64,000 bases of DNA, taken from Monoplex corrugatus (taxonomy: Eukaryota > Mollusca > Gastropoda > Littorinimorpha > Ranellidae). How positions within the stretch are numbered: position 1 is the stretch's first letter; each line of letters starts with the position of its first letter. The position numbers and the translations under genes are program-made. The notes beneath the pieces are model-generated. The model made no database searches. It was not told where the DNA came from and saw only the letters and a program-made list of their open reading frames with translations. The stretch covers positions 6,605,604 through 6,669,603 of the forward strand of contig JAPXFY010000022.1 of NCBI GenBank assembly GCA_030674185.1, read 5' to 3'. Below are positions 46,303 through 56,399 of the stretch, piece by piece.

Positions 46303-47876
46303 AATAATAATAATAATTACAATATTTATATAGCGCAAAATCTTGATAAAATCAAATCTAAGCGCTGAAGCAGACACGCACGCACGCACGCACACGCACA
46401 CACACACACACACACACCACACGCGCGCGCGCATGGCTATAAATGGGGAGAAAGAATAAAAGCAAGAATAAAAGCAATGGAAAATTATAGAGCATAGCAT
46501 ATACATATATTATAACCGTGTGATTCCCCTCCGAGCGGAGACAGGCTGCAGGGGGGGGGGGGGGGGGGGGGTTGAGTGAGGTTAGGATTTTATGCGGAGG
46601 AGAAAAGGTAAGTTTTGAGAGCGGACTTGAAGGAGACAAAAGTAGGTTGCTGACGGACTGAGAGAGGAAGTTTGTTCCAGGAGAGTGGACCAGAAACAGA
46701 GAAGGCTCGTGGACCACAGGTATTGAGCTTAGTGCGTGGAAAGCGAAAAGTCAGAGGATCGGAGGCAGAGCGGAGGGTACGTGAGGGAACATAGATCTCA
46801 AGTAGGCTTGACAGGTAATCGGGGGCTGCGTTATTGAGGCTTTTGTAGCACATGGTGTTTAGTTTGTACTGTATGCGCTTTGATACAGGGAGCCAGTGAA
46901 GTTGTGCCAGGAGAGGAGATATGTGGTCAGCTTTTTTCTTTTTGAGTACAAAGCGTACAGCATTGTTTTGAATGCGCTGTAGGATGAGAATGGTGGAGGC
47001 AGGAAGACCAGACAAGAGTGAATTGCAATAGTCAATGCGAGACATTATGAAGGAGAGAACGAGTTTTGCAGTTGTTTCGACAGAGAGATACTTCCTGATC
47101 AGCCTTATACGATGGAGATGATAGTAGCAAGATCTGGCAGTTTGAGAAACAAAGTTGTTCATGGAGAGGGTAGAGTCAATGCAGACACCAAGGTTTTTAG
47201 CTGAATCAGAAATTGGGACTGATGCGTTACATAATGGGAGAGAAAGAGGAGGCAGCTGAGAAAGTTTCTGACGGGTGCCAATGAGGATAGCTTCTGTCTT
47301 GTCGTCATTAAGCTGAAGTTTGTTGAACGTCATCCAGTTCTTAATGTCCGAGTAACACTCAGTGGTGCGAGTCAACAGGCGCTGTATATTATCAGGTGAG
47401 TCACTGTCTTGAAGTTGGGTGTCATCAGCATAGAAGTGGTGTTTTATAGAGTGGGAGTTGATGATGGTGGACAGGGGGGAGGTGTAAAGAGTGAAAAGAA
47501 CAGGGCCAAGGACAGATCCTTGTGGAACACCACAGGTCAGGTATGCAGGTTGAGAGTAAATGCCATTGATGAGAACAGTTTGTTTTCTGTTTGATAAATA
47601 CGAAGTGAAAAGGGAGAGAGCAATGTCAGAGATGCCAAAAGTATGATGAAGTCTAGAAAGGAGAATACCATGGTCAATGGTATTGAAGGCTGCAGACAGA
47701 TCAAGGAGTGTGAGGAGAGAGACTTTGCCAGTATCAGTTGCAAGGAGGAGATTGTTGAGAATGTGTAGTAGGGCAGTTTCAGTGCTATGGCACTGGCGGT
47801 AGGCTGACTGGAAAGGATTGAGGAGATTGTTGGCAGACAGGTGAGAGTTCAGCTGGTTGAGGACGACTTTTTCAGA
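46303..47876 (-). mobile_element. CR1/L2-like LINE, 5'-truncated, copy 1
   Basis: The minus strand carries RT from about motif 0: LLNPFQSAYRQCHSTETALL, DLSAAFNTIDHGILLSRLHH, GVPQGSVLGPVLFTLYTSPL, HHFYADDTQLQ, then a C-terminal frame of 261 codons (47375-46590) with NLGVCIDSTLSMNNF, SRIDYCNSLLSGLP, QLHWLPVSKRIQYKL, ALKTYLFSSA. The first catalytic Asp (normally A-F-D) is Asn. The 3' UTR has a poly-G tract (46550-46570 as plus G), a (CA)n tract (46376-46432), a potential stem (agcgctta ... gcgct) and a (TAA)n tail at 46303-46315. Confidence 0.88.
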
Positions 47877-48484
47877 GTTTCCCGGAGTTTCGCCGTCTGC
47901 TACGAGAGATCAACAGACTGACAAACAGCCGAATCTTTGTCAGAAGAAAAAAACATTATCAGTCGAATTCTTTTATTTTCTCTGAAAGCACATTTTTTCA
48001 CGGAAGCAGCGAAAAATCGGAAAACTGGGAGCCCTGCAAAAAGAATGGTATACTGTTGTAACAGTGAAAACAGAAATTAAAGGTCTTCTTGAGAATGCTG
48101 CTTACACACGTTACTCATACTCCGCTTGTTTTAGGCACTTTTTTGGTTTTGTTCTTTGGTTTTTGTGACCTTGACCTCGGCTCCATGGCATCTCATCTTA
48201 GGCATTCAAGACTCCTCAGTCGTCCGCAATTTTGACATCGATTTGATGAAGTTCTATTCACTAACAGCTGAGAAAAATATCTTGTTGACACAATTTTGAC
48301 AAAGACACAGAGACAGATCAATTCGATACAAACACTTATACTTCTCAGGATGATATAAAATAATCTCCCTTTCTTAAAGCTGAGAGAGAGAAAGGAGAAG
48401 GGAAAAAACAAAACAAAACAAAACAAAAAACGACGAAGAAAAAGAAGAAAAAGAGAAAGACAGATTCTCCAAGAAATCAAGAGG

Positions 48485-48925
48485 CTGTCATTGTCATTTT
48501 TGTTTAAAGCCCAGCCGACTGCGTAGAGCCATATCAGGGCTATTACTCTTTTCAAAACATAAACACTACTTCATCAGGAAAAGAAAAAGGAAAATTAAGT
48601 ACACGTATCAATGTATTTGCGCTCATAATCTAAGGAAATGCCCCTGGTGTTGACCACTCTTTCCAGTTTATCGCACAGGGGATTTTAAAAAATATACCTC
48701 AATACAAAATGTACCATAGCTAAGGACACTAAAACATATAAAATCGGGCCTTTTACCTAAAATTGCTTCTGCATGTCTCATTTCCCTAGAGCCAAAAATG
48801 TACTTAATACATGTACCCAAATATCAATCCTAAGAGAAAGTAAGACTATCGAACACATACAGGCGAATGGACCAGCAAGGCAGAAATCGATAGGAAGAAA
48901 TGACAGAAAGCAAAGAAACAAGGCA
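48485..48925 (-). repeat. SINE-like repeat R1, minus copy
   Basis: The complement of the 17900-18350 copy in full order, from aaagcccagccgactgcgta to gacagaaagcaaagaaacaa. Confidence 0.8.
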
Positions 48926-48934
48926 GAAACAAGG

Positions 48935-49795
48935 AGAGTGACCCAAGTTGGGTCATGGTGTTCCAGATCGAGGCGCAAGGTCAAGGTGACATAAATTGGT
49001 ATTTAGACTGACGTCAAAGTCATGGCGACCTGCAAGAGGTCATGATGAGTTTAACTGACTTAAAGTCATGGTCACTCACATGAGGCTATGGTGGGTCATA
49101 CTGACTTTAAAGTCATGGTGACCCACATGAGATCATGGTAAATCAGATTGGTTTTATCATGGAGACTCAAATGAGGTCATGGTAAATCTGATTGACGTCA
49201 ACGTCATGGTGACCAAAATGAAGTCAAACTGTATCAGACTGACGTAAACGACATGGTGAATTAGATTGACTTCAAAGCCAAGATGTAGTTAATCATACTG
49301 ACGTCAAAGTCATGGTGAACAGGACTGTGTCAAGGTCATCGCGAATAAGACTGACGTCACAGTCATGGTGACCCAAATTAGGTCATAGTGAATAAGATTG
49401 ATGTCAAAGTCATGGTGAATCGGAATGACATGAATGTCATGGTGACCCAAATTAGGTCATAGTGAATAAAATCGACGTCAAAGTCATGGTAAATCAGATT
49501 AACGTCAAAGTCATGGTGAACCAAATAAGATCATGGTGAACAAAATTGACGTCAAAGTCTCGGTGAATCAGAATGACATGAAGGTCATGGTGATCCAAAT
49601 TAGGTCATGGTGAATAAAATAGACGACAAGTCTTGGTAAATCGGAATGACATCAAAGTCATGGTGACCCAAAATAGGTCGTTGTGAATAAAATTGACGTC
49701 AAAGTCTTGGTAAATCAGAATAGCGTCAAAATCATGGTGACCCAAATTAGGTTATAGAGAGTCAGATTGACCGTCAAAGCCATGGCGATAGCGAT
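48935..49795. repeat. CRE-containing tandem array, degenerate
   Basis: About 17-20 units of roughly 45-50 bp built on attgacgtcaaagtcatggt and gacccaaattaggtcatggt. Six units keep a perfect TGACGTCA (49009, 49193, 49299, 49352, 49547, 49694). Confidence 0.8.
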
Positions 49796-49831
49796 CGAGG
49801 TTAAAGTTTACGTTTATTATGAGTTAATGAT

Positions 49832-49961
49832 TTAATAATAATAATAATTACAATATTTATATAGCGCAAAATCTTGATAAAATCAAATCTAAGCGCTGAA
49901 GCAGACACACACGCAGGCACGCACGCACGCACACACACGCACGCACACACACAGACACACA

Positions 49962-50005
<44 letters not shown>

Positions 50006-50690
50006 TGGCTATAAATGGGGAGAAAGAATAAAAGCAATAAAAGCAAGAATAAAAGCAATGGAAAATTATAGAGAGCATAGCATACAATTATATATTATAA
50101 CCATGTGATTCCCTCCGAGCGGAGACAGGCTGCAGAGGGGAGGGTTGAGTGAGGTTAGGATTTTATGCAGAAGAGAAAAGGTGAGTTTTGAGAGCGGACT
50201 TGAAGGAGACAAAAGTAGGTTGCTGACGGACTGAGAGAGGAAGTTTGTTCCAGGAGAGTGGACCAGAAACAGAGAAGGCTCGTGGACCATAGGTATTGAG
50301 CTTAGTGCGTGGAAAGCGAAAAGTCAGAGGATCAGAGGCAGAGCGGAGGGTACGTGAGGGAACATAGATCTCAAGTAGGCTTGACAGGTAATCGGGGGCT
50401 GCGTTATTGAGGCTTTTGTAGCACATGGTGTCTAGTTTGTACTGTATGCGCTTTGATACAGGGAGCCAGTGAAGTTGTGCCAGGACAGGAGATATGTGGT
50501 CAGCTTTTTTCTTTTTGAGTACAAGGCGTGCAGCATTGTTTTGAATGCGCTGTAGGATGTGAATGGTGGAGGCAGGAAGACCAGACAGGAGTGAATTGCA
50601 ATAGTCAATGCGAGACATTATGAAGGAGAGAACGAGTTTTGCAGTTGTTTCGACAGAGAGATACTTCCTGATCAGCTTTATACGAGATTT
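49832..50690 (-). mobile_element. CR1/L2-like LINE, 5'-truncated, copy 2
   Basis: Minus strand: IKLIRKYLSVETTAKLVLSF through ALKTHLFSSA and stop at about 50163, over 90 percent identical to copy 1. Same 3' UTR plan: (CA)n at 49905-50003, ggctataaatggggagaaag, stem and (TAA)n at 49832-49846. Truncated at about 50690. It abuts the CRE array. Confidence 0.88.
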
Positions 50691-51079
50691 GTGTTGTGAG
50701 TGTGTGTTTTGGCTTAATTCTCTCTCTCTCCCCCCCCTCTCTCCCTCCCTCTCTCTGTAAGTGTGTGTGTGTATGTGTGTCTGTCTGTGTCTGTATGTGC
50801 GTGCGTGCATCTGTATGATGTGTGTGTGTTTGCATTTGTGTGCGTGCGCCTATGTAACTATGTACATGTACGTAAGTGTATAGTGACTGGATTCTCTGTA
50901 CGTGTGTGTATGTATCAATGTGTGCGCGTGTGTAAGCGCATATGCGCGCCGCGCACGTATATGCAAGAGCCGATTCCAGAAATGAAGAATAAAAACATCA
51001 ACATTTTCTACTTTATTTACACATAATGACAATTACAATCACTTAGGTACAGGCACATCTTAATTATTGCCATCTAGGC

Positions 51080-51210
51080 ATTAATATTGTTATTGTTATT
51101 ATTATTGTTATTATTATAATCATTATTATTGTTATTATTATCATTATTATCATCATCATTATTATTATTATTATCATTATTATTATCATTATCATCATTA
51201 TTATTATCTA
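51080..51210. repeat. (ATT)n/(ATC)n microsatellite
   Basis: Imperfect trinucleotide repeat. Confidence 0.9.
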
Positions 51211-51214
51211 ACGC

Positions 51215-51695
51215 CGTGGTGATTTCTCAGAGCTAAATCAGGACTACAACGAATGCAAACAAATCACACACATTTTAAACACACCGATAACCCTGGGAAA
51301 ATAACTCGAAGGAGAAAATTATGTACACATATCATGGCATTCACGCCAAAAAAAAAAAAAAAAAAAAAAAAAAAGGAAATCTGACAATATATGCCCCCTG
51401 GCGTAAGCTATTCCACATTATTTGTCATCAGAGGAGTAAACGAGAAGCCAAATTAAATACAAACAGGCACACATAATTAAGTAGGCTACACAAAAAAAAC
51501 TGGCCTATAATTCGAAAAATTGCCACTGAGCAGTTCATATATCCTCAGAGCTACTAGTTAAAGTGCAGTTGACATATTCAGTACCCAATTATCAGTCCTA
51601 ATAGACAGAAAATGTATGTCTTCATGGAATCACGGAAAACATACAGGCCAATGGATCAGAAAGGCAGAAATTGAAAAAATGATTAGACGACAAAA
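51215..51695 (-). repeat. SINE-like repeat R1, minus diverged copy
   Basis: Shares blocks with the complement of 17900-18330: gcccctggcgtaagctattcc, aaaactggcctataattcg, tacccaattatcagtcctaa, acatacaggccaatggatca. A 28-A run at 51351-51374 interrupts it. 51718-51815 is (CAT)n/(ATT)n. Confidence 0.6.
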
Positions 51696-51712
51696 AGCAA
51701 AGGAGCAGTATT

Positions 51713-51743
<31 letters not shown>

Positions 51744-51817
51744 TGGTTGTTGTTATTGTTATTATTATTATCATCATCATCGTCGTCGACGTTGTCATCA
51801 TTATCATCATTACCATG

Positions 51818-52575
51818 TTTAAAGTCCAGCTGACTGCACAGAGCTATATCAGAGCTATCATCATGATCAGGTGCCCTGCCGCATGGCGTTGGCGACCATG
51901 GACTTCCAACCATCTCTATCTCTCGTTGCCCCCAGCATCTCCCCCACCCTCCTCATCCCCAGCCACTCTGCAAGTCCGTCCAGCATTCTCTCCATGGGTC
52001 TACCTGGTGCTCTCTTCCCTCCAGCTTTCCCGTTGTGACCAGGTCCTCCAAATCCCCCTTCCTCATAAAATGGCCTATAAATGTTGCTTGTCTTTTCCTA
52101 ATCTTCCTTGTGAGTGATCAGGGCTATAACCGTCTAAAAACATCCACTACCTCTCGCCGACCTTGGGAAAGAAATTTGAGTCCACATATCCAAAAGATTT
52201 CGAGCACATAATCTAAGTACATGCTCTTGGCCATTGACCATTCCGCCCAGTAAATAACCAGAATGTTAAAAAAAACTGAATTCAAACGAATAAACATAAC
52301 TAAGCACATTCAAACATACATAAAAAACTGACCTATGTTATCTGAATTTGCTCCTGTACATCACATTACCTCAGAGCCAAACGTGTTGTTCGTTATCAAT
52401 CGTAAAAGCAAGGTACTGAAGAGCACGTACAGGTGAATGCAATAAATAAATAAATAAATAAATAAAAAAAATAAATAATAATAAAAAAATAATAATAAAG
52501 AAGAAAGAGATGACAGAAAGTAAAGGAGCAAGACAGCGACTAAGAAACAACAACAACAAAAAGATTCAATATTGT
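51818..52575 (-). repeat. SINE-like repeat R1, minus copy split by an RTE end
   Basis: Tail block aaagtccagctgactgcaca (51820-51858) and main body 52117-52575 (agcacataatctaagtacat, gaatttgctcctgtacatca, gagatgacagaaagtaaagg) are separated by an RTE 3' end with an 11-bp target duplication. (AAAT)n lies at 52440-52500. Confidence 0.75.
51859..52116 (-). mobile_element. BovB-like RTE 3' end inside the R1 SINE
   Basis: aggtgccctgccgcatggcg to cttttcctaatcttccttgt, 258 bp. Flanked by atcagrgctat at 51848-51858 and 52117-52127 (one mismatch), which restores the uninterrupted SINE seen at 48520-48545. Confidence 0.85.
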
Positions 52576-52581
52576 AAGCTA

Positions 52582-54205
52582 CGCACAAAAAGTTAAGGAT
52601 CACTATGAGAAAACAGGTGCGTAATAAACTCAGTTCGCTACTGTTATTTATTTCTCAGTCCAGCCAAATTGTTATGAATTCTTGTTCAGCTGTAAGTGGG
52701 CGATGTTGTGTTAGTGCGAAAATTGCACGGGATTCTCTACTACTGAGCTTGGCCGCAAACGGAAAAGCGGAAACTTGCGAAAAAGGACCTTGTTTTGGAC
52801 CGTTCTGCCTGAACACATTGCACAAGCCAGATGGAAAAACCATTATGCACGTGCAAGCACTGCTGTTTATGTGTGAGATGCTGTCTCTTGCTTGGCTTTA
52901 TAAGAAGACATTCCACCAGTAGTAGGCCTGATCTGACAATGCCTCCACGACGAAAATTGAGCGAGTTTGAGAGGGGACGAGCTGTTGCATGGTTCCAAGA
53001 TGGTGTTCCCAAGCGAGAAGTGGCCAGGCGACTTCAGGTGTCCATCTCGGTCATTGTCAGACTGATTCAACGCTTCACAGCCACTGGGAGGGTCCATGAA
53101 AGACGCAGATCTGGTCCACCGAAGAAGACAAACCCACGTGAAGATCGTCTCATTGAACGACAAGCCCTGCAGACAAGAACAGCCTCTTCCAGCATCATTC
53201 GAAGGCAGCTGAGGGTGGCTACTAACATCAACATCAGCCAGCAGACCATACGGAACCGCCTTCATGGGTTTAACCTCCGTTCTCGTCGCCCAGCTGTACG
53301 GCCACGCTTAACTCCAGCCCATAAGGCAGCACGCCGCGCCTTCTAGCAGACGTCACGTGAGGTGGACACGTCAGCAATGGTCCCAGGTCCTGTTCAGTGA
53401 TGAATCACGCTTCACCATGAACCACAACGACGGCCGACTGAGGGTCTGGAGGCGCCCAGGGCAACGCTTTATTGACACCACTGTCCAAGAAAAGGTGGCC
53501 TTTGGTGGAGGTTCTGTAATGGTCTGGGGGGCCTTCAGCCTTCACCACAGAACACCCTTGTATCATGTACAGGGTAACCTGACTGGCCTCCGATACCGGG
53601 ATGAGATCCTTCGACCGTTGGCTGTGCCTACACTGCAGCAGATGGGACCGACGGCTGTCTACCAGGATGACAACGCTCGCCCCCACAGGGCAAGGGTGGT
53701 CAACGACTTCCTGCAGCAGTCTGGAGTCAACAGAATGGAGTGGCCAGCATGCAGTCCCGATCTCAACCCGATTGAGAACCTCTGGGATGAGCTGGATCGC
53801 AAAGTGAGGAGCAACCACCCCCCTCCCAGGGATGCCCAACACCTCTACCAGATGCTGCAGGCTGAGTGGCAGGCGCTTCCACAAAGGATCTTCACCAACC
53901 TGGTCAACTCGATGAGGACTCGCTGCGTCGAGTGCCAGAACAGCCATGGCGGTTACACGCATTACTAAACTTTTGGGAGCATCAGAATGCCCTGTCTTGT
54001 GATTTCAATGACTTTGGGAAATCAAATTTCGATACGTACCCACTTTGATCAAATGTACACACCAAACGATTGCTCGAAATTGAAGGCAATTGTGTATCGT
54101 TATCGCTAAAGCATGGAATTAAATGTTTGCCAAACTTCAACGCATTGGCTTTCTTATTTTGAAAGTTATGAATTTTTGTGCAAGTGATCCTTAACTTTTT
54201 GTACA
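52582..54205 (+). mobile_element. Tc1-like DNA transposon
   Basis: 1624 bp with 23-bp terminal inverted repeats (core acaaaaagttaaggatcact) and TA at both flanks (52580-52581, 54206-54207). One transposase gene in the plus direction. Inserted at the end of the R1 copy. Confidence 0.93.
52939..53968 (+). pseudogene. Tc1-like transposase, single frameshift
   Basis: Cut-and-paste transposase, about 342 residues, normal for Tc1. The start chosen is the ATG at 52939 (MPPRRKLSEFERGRAVAWFQ), where the paired-like helix-turn-helix begins. The first frame covers residues 1-135 (LQVSISVIVRLIQRF, RTASSSIIRRQLRVATN, HKAARRAF) and stops at tag 53344-53346. An extra base near 53345 shifts the frame. The rest is open: VLFSDESRF (first Asp), GGGSVMVWGAFS, VYQDDNARPHRARV (second Asp), WPACSPDLNPIENLWDELD (Glu 34 residues after the second Asp, a DD34E triad). 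All catalytic residues are intact, so one indel is the only evident lesion. A read error is possible. Confidence 0.93.
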
Positions 54206-54229
54206 TAAATGACTTGATGTTTCTTTGCA

Positions 54230-54765
54230 GTCATAAAACAACAACAACAACAACAACAGAAAGAACCGTGGGGGAAGGGGGGGGGGTCGAAGATGGCAAG
54301 CCAACCTAACAATCTCTCTTTCTATACAAAAATAATCACAGAATTCAAATTTTGTACTTCTCATGGTCACTGTGACCTTGAAGAAGCTTCGGTTGAAAGG
54401 AAATTTATCTTCAAGCGAAGATAATGGTAGACTGGCATAATAGTAAAAGCGGAACATGAATATTGTCAGACGTTCGTGTGAAAGTGCGGTATACACAACT
54501 TTACCAAAAAAAGTACCGATTTCAGATACCCAGGAATTCTTTTTCACGTGCTTTCATCCTGCCGCTATGACTTTCAAACATATTCTCTGGCAATCTTCAA
54601 CATGATCCACATTTGGAGAAGATTTCTCCAGAAACAGCGAAGAAAATATTGCAGACACATTTTGGCAACAAACAGACAGACAGACATACCACTGGAAGAT
54701 ATGAAACAATCTCCTTTTTGAAAAAAAAGTGTTGGATTTTTTGTTTCTGTTTACATATATACATA
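54230..54765. other. Unassigned sequence with R6 copy
   Basis: (CAA)n at 54237-54256, R6 repeat at 54348-54420 with tggtca-ctg-tgacct. No coding exon. Confidence 0.4.
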
Positions 54766-54768
54766 CAA

Positions 54769-54910
54769 ACATACATGCATACATACATACATACATACAT
54801 ACATACATGCATACATACATACATACATACATATCATACATATATACATACATACATACATACATACATACATACATACACACATACATACATACATACA
54901 ACATACTACA

Positions 54911-54941
<31 letters not shown>

Positions 54942-54966
54942 CATACATACATACATACATACATAC
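54769..54966. repeat. (CATA)n microsatellite
   Basis: About 200 bp of tetranucleotide repeat with minor interruptions. Confidence 0.95.
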
Positions 54967-54982
54967 AAATTTGTATGTGTAT

Positions 54983-55380
54983 GTGTACGCGTGTTATGTC
55001 GGCCAAACCAGCCGACATTTGCAATCTCGCTTCAGAGAGGACATCAAAAACACATATGGACCAGTGTGAAGTGAAAACAATGGACATGAATGATGTCATG
55101 ATACTAGACGCAACAACCCGGGGAGAAACATTTTTGATGATGCTTTAAGCATTGCATATAAGAGAATTGGGACCTACGATCAGCACCAGAGATAAGTATC
55201 GAAGCCGACAGCTGACAATTAAGCTGTAATCATTTTGTATGATCGCTTCCCGTTCTAATGTTGTTCGTGTTTAATGCTGATTTCTGTTACTTGGTTTGAT
55301 AACATTTATGTTATTTTCTCCTTTTCCAGAACTCTGATGATGAGCGAAAAGCTCGAAAAATTTCAGAAGAATTTCAGAAG
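54983..55380 (+). mobile_element. Penelope-like element, 3' end (GIY-YIG remnant)
   Basis: Translated in shifting frames: VYACYVGQTSRHLQSRFRED (GIY-YIG region), TRGETFLMML, and ISTRDKYRSRQLTIKL ending at taa 55227-55229, the usual C-terminal signature of Penelope-like proteins (N-T-K-D-x-Y-R-S-R-x-L-T). At least two frameshifts; the RT is missing. A hammerhead-like core follows at 55334-55358. Confidence 0.7.
55334..55358 (+). ncRNA. Hammerhead ribozyme-like core (tentative)
   Basis: ctgatga, a small hairpin (gagc-gaaaa-gctc), then gaaa: the two conserved hammerhead boxes around stem II. Penelope-like elements are known to carry such motifs. Stems I and III are not convincing, and an extra t follows the first box. 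Confidence 0.35.
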
Positions 55381-55414
55381 AATTTCAAACATGGTTTGCC
55401 AATAAAAAATAACG

Positions 55415-55484
<70 letters not shown>

Positions 55485-55602
55485 GTGAATATATATATAT
55501 ATATACGTGAAATATATATAATATATATTATATATATATATATAATATATATATTCACGTTATTTTTTATTGGCAAACCATGTTTGAAATTCATCTGAAA
55601 TA
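55370..55602. repeat. Large palindrome with (TA)n centre
   Basis: A perfect 39-bp inverted repeat (55381-55419 with 55553-55591), extending to about 50 bp with one mismatch, flanks about 130 bp of (TA)n. (GATA)n follows at 55612-55640. Confidence 0.93.
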
Positions 55603-55788
55603 CATGTAGATAGACAGATAGATAGATAGATAGATAGATATACATAAAATATACAAAACATACATGTACATAATGAATTCTCAAAGAAACAGACTGAAAA
55701 AGAAACTTGTGGCAAAAGTTCATAACGGGGATTAGACGGTCAAGCTATACCAACAATCTCTTTTTCTTTGTTAAAAAGAACACAACAC

Positions 55789-55865
55789 AACACACACACA
55801 CACAGACACACACCACACACAACACACACACACACACACACACACACAAGACACACACACACACA

Positions 55866-55898
<33 letters not shown>

Positions 55899-55899
55899 G
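55789..55899. repeat. (CA)n microsatellite
   Basis: Interrupted (CA)n. Confidence 0.95.
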
Positions 55900-56118
55900 C
55901 ATAATCAGCCGACCCAAAACGTAGCTCTCACAGAGAGTCGAAGGAAAATCATTCAATTATTCACAGAAACATACAAATAAACACAAAATTGTAGAAGTAT
56001 AAGGATAGTGTAAAGGCCATTCCCAATTTCAAAAGTAAAATTGAATACAGAAGATGATTACAAGATGCACGAAAAAGAGTCAGTTCAATTCAACTTATTC
56101 ATACTACAGATATTTTGA

Positions 56119-56120
<2 letters not shown>

Positions 56121-56176
<56 letters not shown>

Positions 56177-56210
56177 CGCGCGCGCGCGCGCGCGCGCTCG
56201 TGCGTTTGTG
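56121..56210. repeat. (TG)n followed by (GC)n
   Basis: About 54 bp of (TG)n directly joined to a 22-bp (GC)n tract (56176-56197): continuous alternating purine-pyrimidine. Confidence 0.95.
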
Positions 56211-56399
56211 CGTGTGTGTATATACGTATGTGTGTATGTTACGTGTGTCTTATATGTGTGCTTGTGTGTATTGTGTGCACGCACGCGCTCTGGCATGTGT
56301 GAGTACTTGAGTACATGTGCGCATACATGCATTTGAGTGTGTGCGTTGCTTGTGCGCGTGTGTGTGGTGACGCGACAGACAAAGTGTCTAACTTTTCCT

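Noticed and set aside
53405..53962. 185-codon minus-strand frame opposite the transposase
   Set aside because: Antisense of the conserved Tc1 transposase; no independent evidence.
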